Part shown: one piece after another, positions 9,555 to 20,387 of the stretch
Layout of the letters: every line of letters begins with the position of its first letter
How positions within the stretch are numbered: the first letter of the stretch is position 1
Assembly (NCBI GenBank): GCA_936928855.1
Contig: CAKZHZ010000006.1
Location: 1 to 60,613 of the forward strand
DNA length: 60,613 nt
Direction: 5' to 3'
From: an uncultured Polycyclovorans sp.
GTDB lineage: Bacteria > Pseudomonadota > Gammaproteobacteria > Nevskiales > Nevskiaceae
Made by a program: the position numbers and the translations under genes
The notes under the pieces: model-generated
What the model saw: only the letters and a program-made list of their open reading frames with translations
The model's database searches: none
What the model was told of the DNA's origin: nothing

Positions 9555-9912
9555 CGTGATCGAGCGGGCGTTGGCGCTGCAGCGGCGGGCGGCTGCATTG
9601 GGGTTCGACTGGCCGGACGTTCAGGGCGTGCTCGACAAGCTTGATGAGGAGCGCGAGGAACTGGCGGAAGCGCTTTCCCAATCGGCCGAACGCCAGCGGC
9701 ATGAGCTGGGCGATGTACTGCTGACGGTGATCAACCTGGCGCGACATCTGGACGTGGATCCGGCTGCAGCATTGGAGGCGGCCAATGAGCGATTCCGCCG
9801 GCGGTTTGCACAGGTCGAGGCGGTTGCCGATGCGCTGCCCCCGCTGGGGGACGCGGGTCGGTTGGAGGCAATGGAGCGGGTATGGGTGAAGGCCAAGCAG
9901 CGTGAGTCCTGA
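9547..9912 (+). CDS. Short MazG-type nucleotide pyrophosphohydrolase
   Basis: 121 residues with DEEREELAEAL and RHELGDVLLTVINLARHL, the EExxE and ExxD metal-binding helices of the all-alpha MazG NTP pyrophosphohydrolase fold. E. coli MazG has about 263 residues with two such domains. This one has a single domain resembling the C-terminal half, and no N-terminal half is encoded nearby. It begins inside the NUDIX gene (ATG 9547). Probable role: hydrolysis of (d)NTPs to monophosphates. Confidence 0.85.
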   Translation: MADVIERALALQRRAAALGFDWPDVQGVLDKLDEEREELAEALSQSAERQRHELGDVLLTVINLARHLDVDPAAALEAANERFRRRFAQVEAVADALPPLGDAGRLEAMERVWVKAKQRES

Positions 9913-9979
9913 TCGGGCTTGGCTGCAGCTGCGTGATAGAGTCCGGCCCTTATAACAGCGGTACCGATGGGGAGGCGAT

Positions 9980-10921
9980 ATGCGAATCGGTTTGGTGGTG
10001 GACTCGGCCTGTGACCTGCCGCCCGAGTTCATCAAGGCACACAACATCATCATCCTGCCGATCACCCTGCACATGGGGACGCGGGACCTGATTGACGAGC
10101 GCGATGTCGAGCAGACTCGGCGCTTCTATTCCGAGAACTGGGACGGCCACGGGGACGCGGGAACTTCGGCGTTCTCTACCGAGCAGATCAAGGCGTTGTT
10201 CCTGTCCAAGCTGGTGATCGACTTTGATTTCGTGTTCTGCCTGACCATCGCGTCGAGTCGCAGCCCGATGTTCGACAATGCGGTCAAGGCGTCCTTTGCA
10301 ATCCTCAACGATTACAAGCCCTATCGTGCCGAGGCAGGGATATCGGGGCCGTTCGCGCTGCGGGTCATCGACTGCCAGAACCTGTTTGCTGGTCAGGGGT
10401 TGCTGGCTGCGGAGGCGATCCGCCTGATCCAGGCGGGTGAGAACCCGGTCAAGATCCGGGAGCGACTTGAGTTTCTGGTGCAGAACCTGCACGGCTACAT
10501 GCTGCCGCAGGACCTGTTTTATCTGCGGGCCCGCGCCCAGAAGAAGGGGGACCGCAGCCTTGGATGGTTCGGCGCCATGCTGGGGACCGCACTCGATATC
10601 AAGCCCCTGATCAAGGGCTACCGCAACGCCACCGGTCCGGTGGCAAAACTCCGTCATTTTGAGGATGGCGCGCGGCGGCTGTTTGAGTATGCGGGGGCTC
10701 GGGTGCGCAAAGGACTGCTGGCGCCGACACTGGTGATCAGCTATGGCGGTGAGCTCGAGCAACTGCACCGGCTGCCCGGATACGACGAGCTGCGGCGGGT
10801 GTGCAGGGATAGCGGGGTCGAGGTGCTGGAGAGCATGCTGTCGATGACCGGGGGCATCAATGTCGGCCCAGGGGCGCTGACCCTGGCGTTCGCTGACGAG
10901 CCGCACGAGTTGCCGCTGTGA
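9980..10921 (+). CDS. DegV family fatty-acid-binding protein
   Basis: This 313-residue DegV/EDD-fold protein has an N-terminal LVVDSACDLPPEF, a TSAFSTEQI segment, CLTIASSRSPMFDNAV and the C-terminal MTGGINVGPGALTLAF. DegV proteins bind a fatty acid; Gram-positive FakB proteins present it to the kinase FakA. No FakA-like gene is nearby, so the role here is open. A strong GGGGAGG ribosome-binding site lies 4 nt before ATG 9980. Confidence 0.9.
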   Translation: MRIGLVVDSACDLPPEFIKAHNIIILPITLHMGTRDLIDERDVEQTRRFYSENWDGHGDAGTSAFSTEQIKALFLSKLVIDFDFVFCLTIASSRSPMFDNAVKASFAILNDYKPYRAEAGISGPFALRVIDCQNLFAGQGLLAAEAIRLIQAGENPVKIRERLEFLVQNLHGYMLPQDLFYLRARAQKKGDRSLGWFGAMLGTALDIKPLIKGYRNATGPVAKLRHFEDGARRLFEYAGARVRKGLLAPTLVISYGGELEQLHRLPGYDELRRVCRDSGVEVLESMLSMTGGINVGPGALTLAFADEPHELPL

Positions 10922-10958
10922 TGTGCGCCTTTGGGGAAACAAGCTGACGTGGCGGTGT

Positions 10959-11774
10959 ATGACGATGAATGAACAGCAGGCGGCGCGGGTCGGGATTCTC
11001 GGGGCGGCCGGTCGCATGGGCAGGACGCTGGTGCAGGCAGTGGCCGCCAGCGAAGGGCGGGTGACGCTGGGCGCGGCCTTCGAGCATGCCGCCTCCGCAG
11101 CCCTCGGGGCTGATGCCAGTACCCTGGCAGGCTTGCCGGCTTCGGGGGTGGCGGTGCAGGCCACCCTCAATGCAGACACATTTGACGTGCTGATCGACTT
11201 TACGCGGCCGGAAGCGCTGGCGGGCGCCCTGTCCGCCTGCCGGCAGCGACGTCGGGGCCTGGTCATTGGCACCACCGGCTACAGTGCCGACCAGCGTGCG
11301 GCCATTGAGCAGGCGGCCACCGAGATTCCGATCTGCATGTCAGGCAACTTCAGCGTCGGCATCTTTCTGCTGCAGCGCCTGGTGGAGCAGGCCGCTTCGA
11401 TGCTGGGCGGAGAGTTCGACATCGAGGTCGTCGAGGCGCACCACCGTCACAAGGTGGATGCGCCGAGTGGCACGGCGCTGATGCTGGGTGAGGCGGCGGC
11501 CCGGGGGGCTGGGCGCTCGCTGGCAGACGACGCCGTTTATGCCCGCGAAGGGCATACCGGCCCCCGCGCCGCGGGCACCATCGGCTTCTCCACGATTCGG
11601 GGCGGCGATGTGGTGGGGGACCATACTGTGCACTTTCTGGGGGATGGTGAGCGTGTGGCGCTGACCCATCGCGCATCCAGCCGGATGAACTTCGCCCGTG
11701 GTGCCGTCCGCGCGGCCCACTGGCTGGTCGGGCGTTCGCCCGGCCTGTACAGCATGCACGACGTGCTGGGATGA
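10959..11774 (+). CDS. dapB: 4-hydroxy-tetrahydrodipicolinate reductase
   Basis: DapB catalyses the NAD(P)H-dependent second committed step of diaminopimelate and lysine synthesis. The N-terminal Rossmann motif is VGILGAAGRMGR and the catalytic segment is VEAHHRHKVDAPSGTA. SGNFSVGI and the C-terminal HRASSRMNFARGA also match. ATG 10959 gives 271 residues; ATG 10965 is an alternative and GTG 10923 would add an unlikely extension. It lies upstream of carAB, a common gammaproteobacterial order (dapB-carA-carB-greA). Confidence 0.95.
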   Translation: MTMNEQQAARVGILGAAGRMGRTLVQAVAASEGRVTLGAAFEHAASAALGADASTLAGLPASGVAVQATLNADTFDVLIDFTRPEALAGALSACRQRRRGLVIGTTGYSADQRAAIEQAATEIPICMSGNFSVGIFLLQRLVEQAASMLGGEFDIEVVEAHHRHKVDAPSGTALMLGEAAARGAGRSLADDAVYAREGHTGPRAAGTIGFSTIRGGDVVGDHTVHFLGDGERVALTHRASSRMNFARGAVRAAHWLVGRSPGLYSMHDVLG

Positions 11775-11849
11775 GACGGGCGCACTTTTTTATCGCGCTG
11801 CAGCAATTTTTCATGGACCTTTCGCCGGCGCGGCAGTATCATGCCCGCC

Positions 11850-11913
11850 TAATCCGAGACGGGGGCTCCTTGCCCCCGTTTCCGTGTGAAACGCTGGAAA
11901 CGGCCCCGGATTA
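11850..11913 (+). promoter_or_regulatory. Structured carA leader with competing hairpins
   Basis: An outer stem TAATCCG (11850-11856) pairs with CGGATTA (11907-11913). Inside, ACGGGGGC (11859-11866) pairs with GCCCCCGT (11872-11879) around a 5-nt loop, followed by only three T. A second pairing, CCGTTTCC (11876-11883) with GGAAACGG (11896-11903), uses part of the same right arm, so the two inner hairpins exclude each other. carAB leaders are regulated by pyrimidines and arginine in several gammaproteobacteria. Attenuation or start-site masking is therefore plausible but inferred. Confidence 0.55.
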
Positions 11914-11934
11914 GTGATTCAAGACAACCTGCCG

Positions 11935-13065
11935 ATGACTCAACAACAACCGGCTGTACTCGCCCTCTCTGATGGTTCGGTGTTTCAGGGCATTTCCATT
12001 GGGATTGACGGTGTTTCGGCAGGCGAGGTGGTCTTCAATACGGCGATGACCGGGTATCAGGAGATCCTGACCGACCCCTCGTACCGCCAGCAGATCGTCA
12101 CCCTGACCTATCCCCACATCGGTAACGTTGGTGCCAATCCGGAGGATGCCGAATCCGGGGCCGTGCATATTGCAGGGCTGGTGCTGCGCGAAGTGCCCCG
12201 TTCCGCGAGCAACTTCCGCGCGCAGACGTCCTTTCGCGATTACCTGGTTCAGAACCGGGTGGTGGCCATCGCCGGTATCGATACCCGCGCCCTGACCCGT
12301 GTACTGCGGGACGCCGGTGCCCAGGCCGGTGCCATCATGGCCGGGCCCGATGCCACGCCGGAAGCCGCGCTGGCGGCAGCCCGCGGGTTTCCGGGACTGC
12401 AGGGTGCAGACCTGGCGCAGGTGGTGAGCTGTGATGCGCCATATCCGTGGACGCTCGGCAGTTGGGCCTTGGAGACCAACCAGTCACCGAGCCTGGACAA
12501 TCAAGGGCCTCACGTCGTAGTGATGGACTTCGGCGTCAAACGCAACATCCTGCGGATGCTCGCGGACCGCGGCTGTCGTGTGACTGTGGTGCCCGCCAAA
12601 ACACCGGCTGCGGAAGTGGTCGCGCTGAAGCCAGACGGCGTTTTGCTGTCCAACGGCCCCGGCGACCCCGAGCCCTGTACCTATGCCATCGAAACCGCTC
12701 GCGCCCTGGTGGCGGCCAAGGTGCCCACTTTCGGCATCTGCCTGGGGCACCAGATTCTCGGCCTTGCGGTCGGCGCCCGGACGCTGAAGATGAAGTTCGG
12801 CCACCACGGGGCCAACCACCCGGTGCAGGAGCTGGCCACCGGACGCGTCATGATCACCAGCCAGAACCACGGTTTCGCGGTCGACCCGGACAGCCTGCCG
12901 GCCAACGTGCGGGTAACCCATGTGTCGCTGTTCGACGGCTCGCTGCAGGGTATCGCACTGGAGGATGCACCGGCCTTTGGTTTTCAGGGGCATCCCGAAG
13001 CCAGCCCCGGCCCACATGACCTCGATGGCCTGTTTGACCAATTCATGGCGCTGATGAGCCGCTGA
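11935..13065 (+). CDS. carA: Carbamoyl-phosphate synthase small (glutaminase) subunit
   Basis: 376 residues supplying ammonia from glutamine to CarB for arginine and pyrimidine synthesis. The N-terminal CPSase domain carries LALSDGSVFQG and GYQEILTDPSY. The class-I amidotransferase domain carries SNGPGDPEPC, the nucleophile Cys in FGICLGHQ and the catalytic HPEASPGPHD. ATG 11935 matches the usual MTQ family start, although its ribosome-binding site is poor. A GTG at 11914, directly after the leader's closing stem, is an alternative. carB starts one base after the stop. Confidence 0.96.
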   Translation: MTQQQPAVLALSDGSVFQGISIGIDGVSAGEVVFNTAMTGYQEILTDPSYRQQIVTLTYPHIGNVGANPEDAESGAVHIAGLVLREVPRSASNFRAQTSFRDYLVQNRVVAIAGIDTRALTRVLRDAGAQAGAIMAGPDATPEAALAAARGFPGLQGADLAQVVSCDAPYPWTLGSWALETNQSPSLDNQGPHVVVMDFGVKRNILRMLADRGCRVTVVPAKTPAAEVVALKPDGVLLSNGPGDPEPCTYAIETARALVAAKVPTFGICLGHQILGLAVGARTLKMKFGHHGANHPVQELATGRVMITSQNHGFAVDPDSLPANVRVTHVSLFDGSLQGIALEDAPAFGFQGHPEASPGPHDLDGLFDQFMALMSR

Positions 13066-13066
13066 T

Positions 13067-16285
<3,219 letters not shown>

Positions 16286-16348
16286 CCGGCACCGACCCGG
16301 CTGCCCGTGCGCCTTGGGGCGTGCTACAGTCGGTCCTCAATTCAGAAG

Positions 16349-16386
16349 CGCTTCGTGGCCTTATCCGGGCCGCGGAGCGTTTTTTT
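16349..16386 (+). terminator. Rho-independent terminator between carB and greA
   Basis: CGCTTCGTGGCC (16349-16360) and the right arm ending GCGGAGCG (16379) form a stem of about 12 pairs including two G-T wobbles, followed by seven T. It ends only 24 bases before greA ATG, leaving just the greA ribosome-binding site between. E. coli greA has leader terminators that create the GraL RNA, so this could be both a carAB terminator and a greA leader attenuator. Confidence 0.85.
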
Positions 16387-16410
16387 GCCTGGAGCCAAGG
16401 GAGCCCGGAC

Positions 16411-16887
16411 ATGAATAAGACCCCCATGACGGCGCGCGGCGCCGAGAAGCTGCGCGAGGAGCTGCGGTATCGCAAGAGCGAGCTGCGCCCCAAGATCATC
16501 GCTGACATCGATGAGGCCCGCTCACACGGCGACCTCCGCGAGAATGCCGAATATCACGCTGCGCGTGAACAGCACGGCTTCAACGAAGGACGTATCACCG
16601 AGATCGAGTCGAAACTGGCGTCGGCCCAGGTCATCGATGTCACGCAACTCAAGGCGCAGGGGAAAGTGATCTTTGGTGCCACGGTGGCGGTGGCGGACGC
16701 CGATAGCGGCGAAGAGATGGATTACCAGATCGTCGGCGAGGATGAGGCGGACATCAAGGCCGGCATGATCTCCTTCAACTCCCCGATTGCCCGTGCCCTG
16801 ATCGGAAAGACCGAAGGGGATGTGGTCAGCGTTCAGGTCCCCAGCGGGGTGAGGGAGCTCGAGATCATCACCATCCGTTACGAATAG
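16411..16887 (+). CDS. greA: Transcript cleavage factor GreA
   Basis: 158 residues, the normal GreA length. The N-terminal coiled coil contains DIDEARSHGDLRENAEYHAA with the acidic tip that coordinates Mg in the RNA polymerase secondary channel. The C-terminal FKBP-like domain ends in SPIARALIGKTEGD and VSVQVPSG. GreA stimulates cleavage of backtracked RNA. Ribosome-binding site AAGGGAG precedes ATG 16411. It opens the block leading to rlmE and ftsH. Confidence 0.97.
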   Translation: MNKTPMTARGAEKLREELRYRKSELRPKIIADIDEARSHGDLRENAEYHAAREQHGFNEGRITEIESKLASAQVIDVTQLKAQGKVIFGATVAVADADSGEEMDYQIVGEDEADIKAGMISFNSPIARALIGKTEGDVVSVQVPSGVRELEIITIRYE

Positions 16888-16907
16888 GGCGAAAGTCCGA
16901 GGCGGCG

Positions 16908-17537
16908 ATGGCCCGAAAACGCAGTGGCAGTTCGGCGCGATGGTTGGCTGAGCACGAAGCCGACCGGTACGTACTGGAGGCGCGCAAGCTGGGCTACCGG
17001 TCTCGGGCGGTGTTCAAACTGGAGGAGATCCATCAGCGCGATCGCCTCTTCAAGCCCGGGCAGGTGGTGGTGGATCTGGGTGCGGCGCCTGGCGGATGGA
17101 GTCAGTACGCGCGCCCATTGCTGGGCGGAAAGGGGCGTCTGTTCGCCCTGGACATTCTGCCGATGGACAGCCTGCCCGACGTGGAGGTCCTCTGTGGCGA
17201 CTTCCGCGAGGCCGAGGTGCTGGCCACCCTGGAGGCTGAAATCGGTGATCAGGGGGTGGACCTTGTAATGTCGGACATGGCCCCCAACTTATCGGGTGTG
17301 GACGCCGCTGATCAGGCGTCCAGCATTTATCTGTGCGAGCTGGCACTGGAGTTTGCCGTCGCGCACCTTAAACCGGGTGGCACATTTCTGGTGAAGCTGT
17401 TTCAGGGCGAGGGCTCGGAAGCCTATCTGCGGGCGGTGCGGGCGGTTTTTCCGCAGGTTGCCGTCCGTAAGCCCAAAGCCAGCCGTCCGCGGTCCCGGGA
17501 AGTGTATGTGCTGGCGCGGAATTTTAGACGGGTGTAA
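16908..17537 (+). CDS. rlmE: 23S rRNA 2'-O-U2552 methyltransferase
   Basis: 209 residues. The SAM site VDLGAAPGGWSQYA and the K-D-K-E tetrad regions (SRAVFKLEE, MSDMAPNLSGV, FLVKLFQGEG, KPKASRPRSREVY) identify RlmE (RrmJ/FtsJ), which methylates U2552 in late 50S assembly. It lies 20 bp after greA and 35 bp before ftsH, the usual rlmE-ftsH pairing. Confidence 0.97.
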   Translation: MARKRSGSSARWLAEHEADRYVLEARKLGYRSRAVFKLEEIHQRDRLFKPGQVVVDLGAAPGGWSQYARPLLGGKGRLFALDILPMDSLPDVEVLCGDFREAEVLATLEAEIGDQGVDLVMSDMAPNLSGVDAADQASSIYLCELALEFAVAHLKPGGTFLVKLFQGEGSEAYLRAVRAVFPQVAVRKPKASRPRSREVYVLARNFRRV

Positions 17538-17572
17538 CGTGTCCAACGTGCCCGGGTAATGGGAAGAGTGCA

Positions 17573-19504
17573 TTGAACGATTTGGCCAAAAATCTGCTCC
17601 TGTGGGTCGTCATCCTCGTCGTCCTGATGAGCGTGTTCCAGAGCTTCTCGGGGGGCAGTCGGGGGGCAACCCCGCAATTGGCCTATTCGGAGTTCCTCCA
17701 TCAGGTCAAGCAGGGCAATGTTGCCGAGGTGGACATTCAGGATCAGGTGATCCGCGGTCAGCTCAAGAGCGGCTCGCGCTTTTCCACCGTGAGCCCGGAA
17801 ACCGACAACCGGTCGATGATCGGTACCCTGATCGACAACGACGTCAAGTTTGACGGCGAGTTGCCGCAGCAGACCCCGATCCTGCTGCAGTTGCTGTTCA
17901 ATGCCTTCCCGATTCTGCTGCTGATTGGCGTGTGGATTTACTTCATGCGGCAGATGCAGGGCGGCGGCGGCGGCCGTGGCGCCATGTCATTTGGCAAGAG
18001 CAAAGCACGCATGCTCAGTGCCGACCAGATCAAGATCACGTTTGCAGACGTGGCAGGGGTGGAGGAGGCCAAGCAGGAGGTATCCGAGCTGGTCGACTTC
18101 CTCAAGGATCCGGGCAAGTTCCAGAAGCTGGGCGGGAAGATTCCGCGCGGGGTGCTGATGGTCGGCTCCCCGGGGACCGGCAAGACCCTGCTGGCCAAGG
18201 CCATCGCAGGCGAAGCCGGCGTGCCGTTCTTTGCCATCTCCGGCTCCGACTTCGTTGAGATGTTCGTTGGCGTCGGGGCATCGCGCGTCCGTGACATGTT
18301 CGAGCAGGCCAAGAAGCACGCGCCCTGCATCATCTTTATCGACGAAATCGACGCGGTGGGGCGTCACCGCGGAGCCGGTTTGGGCGGCGGTCACGACGAG
18401 CGCGAGCAGACCTTAAACCAGCTGTTGGTGGAAATGGACGGCTTCGAGGGCAGTGAGGGCGTCATCGTCATTGCCGCCACCAACCGGCCCGACGTGCTCG
18501 ACCCTGCGCTTCTGCGCCCCGGCCGCTTTGACCGTCAGGTGGTGGTGCCGCTGCCGGACGTGCGTGGCCGTGAGCAGATCCTCAAGGTGCACATGCGCGC
18601 CGTGCCGCTGGCCGACTCCGTCAAGCCGGGGATCATTGCCCGTGCCACCCCGGGGTTCTCTGGCGCGGATCTCGCCAACCTGGTCAACGAGGCGGCATTG
18701 TTTGCCGCGCGTGGCAACAAGCGCCTGGTGGACCAGGAAGATTTCGAGCGCGCCAAGGACAAGATCATGATGGGGGCCGAACGGCGCTCCATGGTGATGA
18801 GCGATGACGAAAAGCGCCTGACGGCGTATCACGAGGCGGGACATGCCATCGTCGGGCTGTCGGTTCCCGAGCATGATCCGGTCTACAAGGTCACCATCAT
18901 TCCCCGTGGGCGGGCTCTGGGGGTGACCATGTTCCTGCCCGAAGAGGATCGCTACAGCTATACCAAGCAGCGGCTGAACTCCCAGGTGAGCTCCCTGTTC
19001 GGCGGGCGTATCGCCGAGGAGATCATCTTCGGGGCCGACAAGGTCACCACCGGCGCCTCCAACGACATCGAGCGGGCTACCGATATCGCCCGCAACATGG
19101 TTACCAAATGGGGTTTGTCCGACAAACTCGGGCCGTTGGCCTACTCAGAGGACAACGGTGAGGTGTTTCTGGGGCGCAGTGTGACCCAGACCAAGAACAT
19201 CTCGGATGAAACCGCGCATGTGATCGATCAGGAGATTCGCGAGGTCATCAACCGCAACTACAATCGGTCGCGCAAGATCCTTGAGGACAACCTCGACAAG
19301 CTGCACGCCATGGCTGAAGCGCTGATCAAGTACGAGACCATCGACAGCGATCAGATCGCCCGCATCATGGATGGCAAGGATCCCGGGGTGCCCAGCAGTT
19401 GGCACGACAACGATCCGACGCCGCCCGCTGCACCAGCACAGCGCCCTGCGGATGACGACAAGCCGGCGCCGTCGGCCTCGTCCAAGCCGGCGAACCAGCT
19501 CTGA
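17573..19504 (+). CDS. ftsH: ATP-dependent zinc metalloprotease FtsH
   Basis: 643 residues. Two transmembrane helices flank a periplasmic region (N-terminal LLLWVVILVVLMSVFQSF, second about residues 100-120). The AAA domain has Walker A GSPGTGKT, Walker B IIFIDEID and the second region of homology LLRPGRFDRQV. The zinc-protease motif is HEAGH. FtsH degrades misfolded membrane proteins and regulators such as LpxC and sigma-32. The start is TTG 17573 with GGGAAGAG upstream. The C-terminal tail is Pro/Ala-rich. Its stop overlaps a possible CTG start of folP. Confidence 0.97.
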   Translation: MNDLAKNLLLWVVILVVLMSVFQSFSGGSRGATPQLAYSEFLHQVKQGNVAEVDIQDQVIRGQLKSGSRFSTVSPETDNRSMIGTLIDNDVKFDGELPQQTPILLQLLFNAFPILLLIGVWIYFMRQMQGGGGGRGAMSFGKSKARMLSADQIKITFADVAGVEEAKQEVSELVDFLKDPGKFQKLGGKIPRGVLMVGSPGTGKTLLAKAIAGEAGVPFFAISGSDFVEMFVGVGASRVRDMFEQAKKHAPCIIFIDEIDAVGRHRGAGLGGGHDEREQTLNQLLVEMDGFEGSEGVIVIAATNRPDVLDPALLRPGRFDRQVVVPLPDVRGREQILKVHMRAVPLADSVKPGIIARATPGFSGADLANLVNEAALFAARGNKRLVDQEDFERAKDKIMMGAERRSMVMSDDEKRLTAYHEAGHAIVGLSVPEHDPVYKVTIIPRGRALGVTMFLPEEDRYSYTKQRLNSQVSSLFGGRIAEEIIFGADKVTTGASNDIERATDIARNMVTKWGLSDKLGPLAYSEDNGEVFLGRSVTQTKNISDETAHVIDQEIREVINRNYNRSRKILEDNLDKLHAMAEALIKYETIDSDQIARIMDGKDPGVPSSWHDNDPTPPAAPAQRPADDDKPAPSASSKPANQL

Positions 19505-19572
19505 GTTCACCGCGGGTTGGGGCGCAGCCTGCGGCGTCAGCGAGCGCTTGGCCGCCCGCGCAGCCGTGGGTC

Positions 19573-20367
19573 ATGGGCGTGATCAATGTCACGCCCGATT
19601 CCTTTTCGGATGGGGGGCGTTACGCCACCGTCGACGCCGTAGTGCAGCGTGCCGAGCAGTTGGTCGCGGAGGGCGCCGATCTGCTGGACATTGGCGGGGA
19701 GTCGACACGGCCGGGGGCAGCGCCGGTCGGAGAGACGGAGGAGCTCGATCGCGTTGTACCCATGATCGAGGCCCTGTCCACCCGGTTCGCTGTCCCGCTG
19801 TCGGTGGATACGCGTACGCCGTCGGTGATGCGCGCCGCCTGTCAGGCCGGGGCAAGCTGGATCAACGATGTCAATGCACTGCAGGCGCCCGGAGCGCTCG
19901 ATGCTGCGGTCGCGACCGGGGCCCGTGTCTGCCTGATGCACATGCAGGGCCTGCCGGCGACCATGCAAGTCGACCCGCAGTATGACGATGTGGTGGGGCA
20001 TGTGGTCGCGTTTCTCGAGGCCAGGGTGGCCGCCTGTCTGGCGGCCGGGGTTGCCAGGGATCGGTTATGCGTAGACCCCGGCATCGGCTTTGGCAAGCGG
20101 CTGTCCGACAACCTTGCCCTGCTGGCGGCGATGCCACGGCTGATGGCCCTGGAGGTGCCGGTGCTGGTGGGGGTCTCCCGCAAGTCGATGTTCGGTGACC
20201 TGTTGGGGCTTCCGGTGGATCAGCGTTTATCGGCGAGTCTGTCGGCTGCTGCGGTTGCCGTTTTTCAGGGGGCCGCTATAGTGCGCGCCCACGATGTCCG
20301 TGCCACCGTTGAAGCGGTGCGCGTGGCACATGCCCTGCGACTGGCAGGGCATCATTCAGCCGGATAG
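19573..20367 (+). CDS. folP: Dihydropteroate synthase
   Basis: FolP joins pterin pyrophosphate to p-aminobenzoate in folate synthesis and is the sulfonamide target. Motifs are MGVINVTPDSFSDGG, DIGGESTRPGA, INDVNALQAPG, CLMHMQGLP and GVSRKSM. The first conserved strand starts exactly at ATG 19573, so an ATG start gives no N-terminal lead. The frame is open upstream to 19456 with conserved-looking PWVMGV, but without any ATG, GTG or TTG. CTG 19501 overlaps the ftsH stop as CTGA and would add 24 residues. Real start uncertain; function secure. Confidence 0.93.
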   Translation: MGVINVTPDSFSDGGRYATVDAVVQRAEQLVAEGADLLDIGGESTRPGAAPVGETEELDRVVPMIEALSTRFAVPLSVDTRTPSVMRAACQAGASWINDVNALQAPGALDAAVATGARVCLMHMQGLPATMQVDPQYDDVVGHVVAFLEARVAACLAAGVARDRLCVDPGIGFGKRLSDNLALLAAMPRLMALEVPVLVGVSRKSMFGDLLGLPVDQRLSASLSAAAVAVFQGAAIVRAHDVRATVEAVRVAHALRLAGHHSAG

Positions 20368-20387
20368 GCCGGCTTCCGGGAGCGTGC

